This document shows, one piece after another, positions 6,879 to 11,519 of a DNA stretch of 11,519 bases. The stretch's first letter is position 1. The number at the start of each line of letters is the position of its first letter. A model generated the notes under the pieces. It was given only the letters and a program-made list of their open reading frames with translations, was not told the origin of the DNA and did no database searches. The stretch comes from Amoebophrya sp. AT5.2 (taxonomy: Eukaryota; Sar; Dinophyceae; Syndiniales; Amoebophryaceae), in NCBI GenBank assembly GCA_005223375.1, contig RXOD01006039.1, positions 1-11,519 of the forward strand. Direction: 5' to 3'. A program made the translations under genes and the position numbers.

Positions 6879-9826
6879 TCAAAGCGGATTCGTGATTTCT
6901 TCTTTGAAGTACTGCTGCAATAGCTCCGCATAGCTCAGCTTCTCCACGGCTGCTACCATCGCCTCGATTTTCGCGTCTAGCTCCTCCTTCGGCACGAAGG
7001 AGTGCGGGACGTCGAATTCTCGGAATAGCGACCACAGCTGCGCGACGCTTTCCACCAGCGAGATGTGGATCGGGCGGAAGAGCACGTGGAAGGTGTCTTC
7101 CGACTGGTTCGTCAGGTACACGCGCATCTTCGCGCACAGCAAGGGCACCTTTTCGCTCACGGAAGCGAGAAACTCCGCATTCAGTTTCTGCAGCGCGGCT
7201 TCTTGCAGGAACGGCTTGCTCTTCACGTCGGGCGTGCGAGCCCCGGACGAGGAGGCTGCAGAGGAAGAGGATGATAGTTCCTGCGTCACGCGCGCGTTGA
7301 ACTCCACCAAAGGCAGCGCTATTCGCTGTATCTGGTCCTGGATCAGCACCTCGCACGCATTCCTCAGCTCCGTCTCCATGTCCTTCTTCGAATCGATGCG
7401 CGTCTCCGTCAGTTTCGGCGTCAGGATCCGGAACAGCTTCCCCGACACGCGCAGCACGCCCCTGGTAGTGCCGTCCGCGTGCGCGGGGTGGCTAAGCTGC
7501 GACGCCGCCGCCCGCTGCCCGACCGGGGCCGGATCTGCTTCTGCTGATCCTGAGGTAGTACCCATGTGGCCCCCGGCGCCCTGCCCGAGGTGTTCGGGCG
7601 TGCGGATTTCCGCGAACGCGTCTCTCACGTTGCCGTAGATCGCCGCGAAGTCAAAGAACTTCTCACGGCACACCAAATCGCACTCGAACGTCACCACCTG
7701 CTCCCGCAGTGTGAGCAGGTGCTTGATCAGGAACAGTTGCCCGTCGGTCGCCGTCACGCGCTCGGCGATTTTCGACGAGTAGAGCTTCAGCGTGCCGATA
7801 CACGCGTCCACGGCTTCCTGCGCGAGGCCCTGGAAGGTGGAGATTTCGAGCACCCGGAAGATCTTCGAGAGGACGAGAAGGGTGCGCTCGAGCGTGACGA
7901 AATTGCGCGCGCTGCCTTTGATCAACGCGTACTCCATATCGGCGAGCTTCTCCTCCCGGCTGTTCGACGCCTCCGCGTAGTTCCGAAACAGCACCGCCGG
8001 GTACCTCAGCAGCTTGTCGTCGCTCAACGTGAAGCCGCGGATCTCGTCGCGGACATACATCTGGACGCGAAAAATGAGCCGCTCCTGCACGTCCCGGTAG
8101 AGCCGCAGCACGATGCCCAGCAGCGCGACGAGATCGTTCTCTGTCGTCCGACGTCGATTACTTTATGTGGACTTGTTTCCAACAATGAATCGGACGATTG
8201 TCCGACAGTGAAATCAGAGTGAGCTGGGTTTACGATTTGGACTCATGGACTCGCGTCTCATATGACCATCGTGAGAAACTTCGCTTCTTCTCATCATGCA
8301 TTCATACTTCGCCCTTTTACGTCTCGGCTGCAATGAATACGCAGAAACAACATCAAACAACAAATGTCAACTCGAACTCACATCCAACCTGTAAAACATT
8401 TCTAGCTCCCCATTGACAACAAATATTACCTGACTTCCCCCCCACTACCGCCAGATCGTTTTGGTAGGGCTGCAGTATGTCCAGCTGTAGTGCGTCCGCG
8501 ATCTCGCGCAGGACGTCGATGCTGTCGAAGGACAAAATCAACGGTCGTACCAGGTCGTACAGCAGGCTCCCGAAGTGTTTGATCAGCGTGTCCAGTGCGT
8601 CCTGCGGGTGCCGTTGTTCGAAGTACGCCAGGAAGGTCTGCTTTTCTAAAATGCAGAGCTTCAGCACGTAGGTCGAGATCTGCCGGATGCAGGCGGACGG
8701 GTCCTCGTCAAAGTTCTGCATCACGTTGTGCATGTGCTGCTGCAAAGGGTTGGACACAAGCCGGATGCGCATCTGTACGAAGAAACTCTCCAGCTCGTCG
8801 AGCGTGAGCTGGTAGATGTCGGCGGCGTCGCGACGCCGGTACAGCTGCTGCGTCAACGGCCGCATGTGGACGGCCGACGCGCGAAACCGCACGTAGAAAA
8901 CGGAGGTCTCGTACCTTATCATGTTGGGTTCGATTGACGGCGGAGCGATTCTGCTGTTTGCTTTCGATTCAACCAGTGGTGGCTGTATGATGATGATCAC
9001 CAGAAGTGATTGATATTTTAGGAAAATATTGAGCGCACCACCCAATTCAAAAATTTTTCCTCCGCACAGACTTATACTACAGTAGGTACCCCGCTTTCCC
9101 CTGTCCCGTGCTGCTTTCCACTTGCTCCAGCACTTGCTCTAGCGTTCGCTCCAGGTTTCGCGTCACCTGCCCTTTTAGCAATTGGCACGCTTTCCGCCGC
9201 ATCTGCTCGTACTCTTTCAGGTAGTTCTTCGCGTCGTAGTACTCCGGGTGCCGCTCCAAAAACTTGATCCCGTCGTCCAGGCTGTCCAGGCACTCGTCTG
9301 TCACGCCGGCAGCTGATGTTCCGCCTGTCGTGTGCAGTATCCTCTGGAGGTCCATCACGCGGTCGAAGCGCTCGAGCTTCTCGGAGATGGACTTGGTGTA
9401 CTCCTCGAGCACGTTTTGGTCCTTCAAAAGACTCTCGCACTGGTGGTGCAAAATCTCGCACTTGTGCCGAACCTCCCGCCGGTAGTGCTCGACCTCCTCG
9501 AGCTTCTCCGTGGCGAGCTTCAGCGAGTCGCACACCTTGTTTATCACATATCAATCGATGAATGATGGAATCGGAAACGGAATCTTCCAAATTGAAGCTG
9601 CGAAAAAACAAACCTGGTGGCATATCTGTTGGTTTTGGAAGATCCAGCCCCAGTTGGTCAAGTAGGCGAGGCTCTCCGTCTCCTCCTCGTACTGGCGTTC
9701 CATTTTCTGGAAGAAGCGGTAGAAGTCTTCCTCCTTCACCGGCTTGGAGCTGGAACCGCTGGCCGTGGCGGCCAGGGCCGACACGTCCTCCAGTAACGCC
9801 TGCTGCCGCTGCGTCAAGTTCGTCAT
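6879..9826 (-). CDS. COG3: Conserved oligomeric Golgi complex subunit 3 (COG3/Sec34), complete, four exons
   Basis: The exons are 9826-9614, 9535-9090, 8914-8430 and 8140-6879 (TGA). They join in frame to 802 codons, giving an 801-residue protein close to animal COG3 (about 830). COG3 is in lobe A of the COG tethering complex, which captures retrograde vesicles at the Golgi. The N-terminal Sec34 coiled-coil region covers roughly residues 35-200 (FYRFFQKMERQYEEE, CESLLKDQNVLEEY, NVLEEYTKSISEKLERFD). Further family signatures follow: SVFYVRFRASA (about 224-234), LRLYRDVQERLIFRVQMY (from about 390), FQGLAQEAVDACI and DGQLFLIKHLLTLREQV. A Ser-rich insertion (SSSSSAASSSG) and a Gly/Ala-rich stretch interrupt the C-terminal half and look lineage-specific. 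An in-frame TAG at 9850-9848 fixes the ATG, unless ATTTATAG there is a splice acceptor to an unseen upstream exon. Confidence 0.95.
8141..8429 (-). other. COG3 intron 3
   Basis: This 289-nt intron starts GTAATATT and ends GACGACAG on the minus strand. Splicing joins TCA G to AG AAC, giving Ser-Glu-Asn-Asp, and restores the conserved block leading to LYRDVQERL. Near its 3' end it holds the hairpin TCGGAC-GATT-GTCCGA (8190-8205 on the plus strand). The GTCGGAC core of that hairpin recurs at the acceptor. Confidence 0.85.
8915..9089 (-). other. COG3 intron 2
   Basis: This 175-nt intron starts GTACCTAC and ends ATGATAAG on the minus strand. Exon 2 leaves GG and exon 3 supplies the third base, giving Gly-Tyr-Glu-Thr just before SVFYVRFRA. 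The frame would otherwise stop at TAG a few codons on. The pentamer GGTAC spans both exon/intron junctions. Confidence 0.88.
9536..9613 (-). other. COG3 intron 1
   Basis: This 78-nt phase-0 intron starts GTTTGTTTTTTC and ends GATAAACAAG on the minus strand. It joins ICHQ to VCDSLKLATEKLEEVEHYRR, making the continuous coiled-coil of the Sec34 domain. The intron is AT-rich relative to its flanks. Confidence 0.88.
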
Positions 9827-9843
9827 CCCGGGCCCGGCTATGG

Positions 9844-9856
9844 CTACCTATAAATA
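9844..9856 (-). promoter_or_regulatory. TATTTATAG element just upstream of the COG3 start
   Basis: The minus strand reads GGATATTTATAGGTAGCC ending about 15 bp before the COG3 ATG. It can be read as a TATA-like box, but it would then place transcription start near or inside the ORF. It can also be read as a splice acceptor (cis or spliced leader) at ATTTATAG. The second reading fits its distance from the ATG better, but no pyrimidine tract is obvious. Confidence 0.3.
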
Positions 9857-10018
9857 TCCATATCGGAGAAAGTCGCGATCGAAAAAAACCGGCCCGGGGG
9901 CGGGGTATGGAGAGCCTCTCGCGATGCAGCGGTCGCTTGAATCGATCCGGCTTCGATTCGACGGCGCGGGCTCCCGCTCCCTGGAGACCGAGTGAGGATC
10001 GCAGGGCAAGGCAAGGCG

Positions 10019-10255
10019 ATGCGGTTGTTCTCACTCTTTCTCCTGCCGGCGGTACCACTGCTTTACGCGATGTGCGGGGGTACAGGAACAGGTCACACCA
10101 GCAAACATCCTTCGAAAATCTGTAGACGTACTAGTGCTTTGTGTTTTGACGAACGGAAACTATTTCGATACCTTCCGCTTCCTTTACTTCTCCAAGAACG
10201 AGCGAAGCTAGCAAATAATCCTGTGCGGAGGAAGCTGCCTATACGTTTTTTTTGA
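10019..10255 (+). CDS. Weak candidate: 78-codon ORF with signal-peptide-like start
   Basis: The ATG at 10019 opens 78 codons to TGA. The first 18 residues (MRLFSLFLLPAVPLLYAM) have the form of a secretory signal. The rest is basic and Cys-containing with no family I recognise. It would be the only plus-strand gene in the window and runs divergently from COG3. The frame could also be a first exon, or simply chance. Its composition beyond the hydrophobic start is not convincingly coding. Confidence 0.18.
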   Translation: MRLFSLFLLPAVPLLYAMCGGTGTGHTSKHPSKICRRTSALCFDERKLFRYLPLPLLLQERAKLANNPVRRKLPIRFF

Positions 10256-10385
10256 AGACAGCGACAGACGTGAAAATTCATTGTCTGAGCAGTCGCCGCT
10301 CTCTCTGCAGTGGCACTTTAAGACAAAGCGCAGCAGTTCACGAAATAACCTGACAACAAAAATGAGGACTATCGCGCGGACCACC

Positions 10386-10616
10386 TCAAATGGATTGCGC
10401 GATTCCGGATCCGTTGACCTGTGATCGCTTTTGACAAACGAGTGAATCACGAAAACTACACCAAGCCCGTTCAATGAACATTCTTGGGGTCCATGTCAAT
10501 TTTTTGCTCGTTACTTGGAGTCGTGCGGCATCGCCGCCAGAAAAAATCACTGCTCTTGTCGCGAATAGGTTTGAAGTAAGCAAGATAAGCAGTGCGACAG
10601 AGCAACCAAGTTGCAT
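10386..10616 (-). CDS. Weak candidate: 76-codon ORF with signal-peptide-like start
   Basis: The ATG at 10616 opens 76 codons to TGA. The N-terminus MQLGCSVALLILLTSNLFAT has a clear hydrophobic core with a plausible cleavage region after ATRA. The remaining roughly 54 residues are basic with two cysteines and no recognised family. It is on the same strand as the other genes, between EFTUD2 and COG3, with no obvious promoter. It could be a small secreted protein, a first exon, or chance. Confidence 0.25.
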   Translation of the reverse strand: MQLGCSVALLILLTSNLFATRAVIFSGGDAARLQVTSKKLTWTPRMFIERAWCSFRDSLVCQKRSQVNGSGIAQSI

Positions 10617-10776
10617 ATGTCGCAAATTCGTTTGAGTCGATGTCGATTCAACAGGTCGTTGATTTTTCAAGCCTGTCGATTAGACTTAGAGCTGTGACGC
10701 AACTTTTAAATTCTTGGAAATGAAGGCCTGACGAGGCAGCAGAAGTTCATGTGAGTTCATCTGCTCCGTTGTCGGT

Positions 10777-11299
10777 CTAGAACTCCATGGGTGCCCCCGT
10801 GCCGTGCAACATCTGCTCTTCTCGCGCGAACTGCAGGTAGTTCTCTTGGTCCAAGTATTTCGAGATGTTCACCTCTTCCGCCAGGCCCTTTCGTCTTCTC
10901 GTCTTCAGCATGAACTCCCGCGCCAGGTGCGGAATCGGTGCCGGCTCCAGCGGTCGCAGCAGAATGGACCGGTCCAGCGGGTCGCCAGGAACCTGGCGGA
11001 AAATTGTTTGCGATGTCGCAAGTAGAGATCAAAATAGAGAGCAGAATATTTACAGCAACCAAAGAAACAAATAGAATAAAGAGTACCTGGCTCCAGTGGT
11101 CGAACCAGCTGACGACCATTGCGCTTCCGCTCGAGTAGGAGCGGATGTCCGTCTCGAAGCCGAAGCTTTCGATGGTCGGTAGGAAGGCCTCCACCACGTA
11201 CAGCGGGCTCCCCGGCTTCGGGTAGTCGCGCGCCACGTGGCCCCGCCTCCTGGACAAAACCGTGTACACTCCCTGCACCGCGTCCGCGGGACAGGTGAT
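10777..11299 (-). CDS. EFTUD2: U5 snRNP GTPase Snu114/EFTUD2, C-terminal exons only (partial)
   Basis: Exons 11299-11087 and 10992-10777 (TAG) encode the last 142 residues. EFTUD2/Snu114 is an EF-2-like GTPase of the U5 snRNP that controls Brr2-driven spliceosome activation and disassembly. The match covers its EF-G-like domain V and the C-terminal tail. Visible blocks are ITCPADAVQGVYTVLSRRRG, PGSPLYVVEAFLPTIESFGF, ETDIRSY, VPGDPLDRS, RPLEPAPIPHLAREFM and KTRRRKGLAEEVNISKYL. HLAREFM plus KTRRRKGL is diagnostic of Snu114 rather than cytosolic EF-2, which ends differently. The GTPase domain and domains II-IV lie beyond the right edge. The 5' boundary of the upstream exon is uncertain: homology is clear from ITCP at 11299, but no AG acceptor immediately precedes it. 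Confidence 0.93.
10993..11086 (-). other. Last intron of EFTUD2
   Basis: This 94-nt phase-0 intron starts GTACTCTT and ends TTCCGCCAG on the minus strand. It joins DHWSQ to VPGDPLD, as expected for the family. The heptamer GCCAGGT spans both junctions. The acceptor lies inside a near-perfect palindrome, CGCCAGG-AA-CCTGGCG (10983-10998, plus strand). Confidence 0.9.
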
Positions 11300-11369
11300 T
11301 TTAGAGGGGTGAAAAACCCATTTTCGGCGGCAGTTCTGCCAGGTAGATGGTGCGCCTCTTGCCGAGACC

Positions 11370-11403
11370 GAATACCAGACGAAATACCAGACCACTCAAG
11401 ACC
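11370..11403. repeat. 12-bp tandem repeat, cluster B
   Basis: On the plus strand the units are GAATACCAGACG (11370-11381), AAATACCAGACC (11382-11393) and a shortened ACTCAAGACC (11394-11403). They match the consensus of the larger cluster about 70 bp to the right, so the two clusters are probably one diverged minisatellite. Confidence 0.6.
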
Positions 11404-11462
11404 GGGGCAGCGTTCTTACTTGCTGCATCCTGGCCGTCGCTTTGTTCTGCTTGCAAGGGGCA

Positions 11463-11519
11463 TCGAATCTGACCGAATACAAGACCAAATACAAGGCAAA
11501 ATACGAGAGAAAATACAAG
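11463..11519. repeat. 12-bp tandem repeat, cluster A, running off the right edge
   Basis: The plus-strand units are TCGAATCTGACC, GAATACAAGACC, AAATACAAGGCA, AAATACGAGAGA and a cut AAATACAAG. The consensus is close to RAATACAAGACC. With a 12-bp period both strands stay in frame. The minus strand would read repeating Leu-Val-Phe-X, but given its place within EFTUD2 an intronic minisatellite is more likely than protein. Confidence 0.7.

Larger units (their letters stand above)
9827..10776. other. Spacer between EFTUD2 and COG3, about 950 bp
   Basis: The part nearest COG3 (about 9870-10080) is GC-rich and may be leader or an unrecognised upstream exon. The rest is AT-leaning. No recognisable gene, tRNA or snRNA is visible. 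Two short ATG-started frames with signal-peptide-like N-termini, one on each strand and pointing toward each other, are listed separately with low confidence. Confidence 0.5.
11300..11519 (-). other. Upstream part of EFTUD2, exon/intron structure unresolved
   Basis: The family has a stretch like RLMEPxYxVE directly before the conserved block that starts here as ITCPADAV. A similar string, TIYLAE, is encoded at about 11351-11334 but in a different frame, with 34 nt between it and ITCP. A donor-like GTAAGA lies at 11419 and a possible acceptor GGCAAG ends at 11358. These could delimit a 62-nt intron after a short exon ending ATARMQQ. The rest is dominated by 12-bp tandem repeats, so I cannot give a reliable model. 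Confidence 0.4.

Noticed and set aside
7566..8222. 218-codon plus-strand frame, His/Leu/Glu-rich
   Set aside because: It is opposite the conserved COG3 exon 4, whose family identity is clear.
9072..10058. 328-codon minus-strand frame overlapping COG3 exons 1 and 2
   Set aside because: It reads through COG3 exons and an intron in another frame. The COG3 frame is the one with conserved sequence.
11370..11519. CRISPR-like array from the 12-bp repeats
   Set aside because: The units are too short, directly adjacent without spacers, and lie inside a eukaryotic gene.
1..11519. Spliced-leader RNA, tRNA or U-snRNA genes
   Set aside because: I looked by eye for tRNA B-box-like GGTTCGANNCC, the dinoflagellate spliced-leader core and U6 core motifs and found none. 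A covariance-model search would be needed to exclude divergent forms.

Overview
This window is nuclear DNA from a eukaryote, most likely a unicellular protist. It encodes a Golgi tethering subunit (COG3) and the C-terminus of the spliceosomal GTPase Snu114/EFTUD2. The genes are split by short GT-AG introns (78-289 nt), with GC-rich exons and more AT-rich introns and spacers. No bacterial features such as operons or Shine-Dalgarno-led start sites are seen. All four supported genes lie on the minus strand, which suits lineages with long same-strand gene runs such as dinoflagellates and their relatives. That is only a weak hint, and the taxon is not settled from the sequence.

Layout from left to right. 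(1) 1-2286, minus: one uninterrupted 762-codon frame that runs off the left edge. It encodes a low-complexity, Ser/Arg/Pro-rich, probably nuclear protein of unknown family. (2) 2287-3898: about 1.6 kb without a supported gene. It holds a 14-bp direct repeat around a 101-bp segment, a G-run cluster and short hairpins. (3) 3899-6257, minus: a two-exon gene for a 747-residue protein of unknown family, with an N-terminal signal-like hydrophobic segment. (4) 6258-6878: spacer with one short ATG-started ORF encoding a single membrane segment. (5) 6879-9826, minus: complete COG3 in four exons, 801 residues. (6) 9827-10776: spacer with two weak short ORFs that begin with signal-peptide-like sequences. 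(7) 10777 to about 11299, minus: the last two exons of Snu114/EFTUD2. Upstream of them, to the right edge, are 12-bp tandem repeats and an unresolved exon/intron structure.

The two recognised genes are unrelated housekeeping functions (intra-Golgi retrograde tethering, U5 snRNP remodelling), so I infer no shared pathway. The most useful points are the long edge-open frame at the left, the spliced model of the unknown 747-residue protein, the exact COG3 gene model, and several repeats at gene and intron boundaries. I see no convincing evidence of a new multi-gene system.
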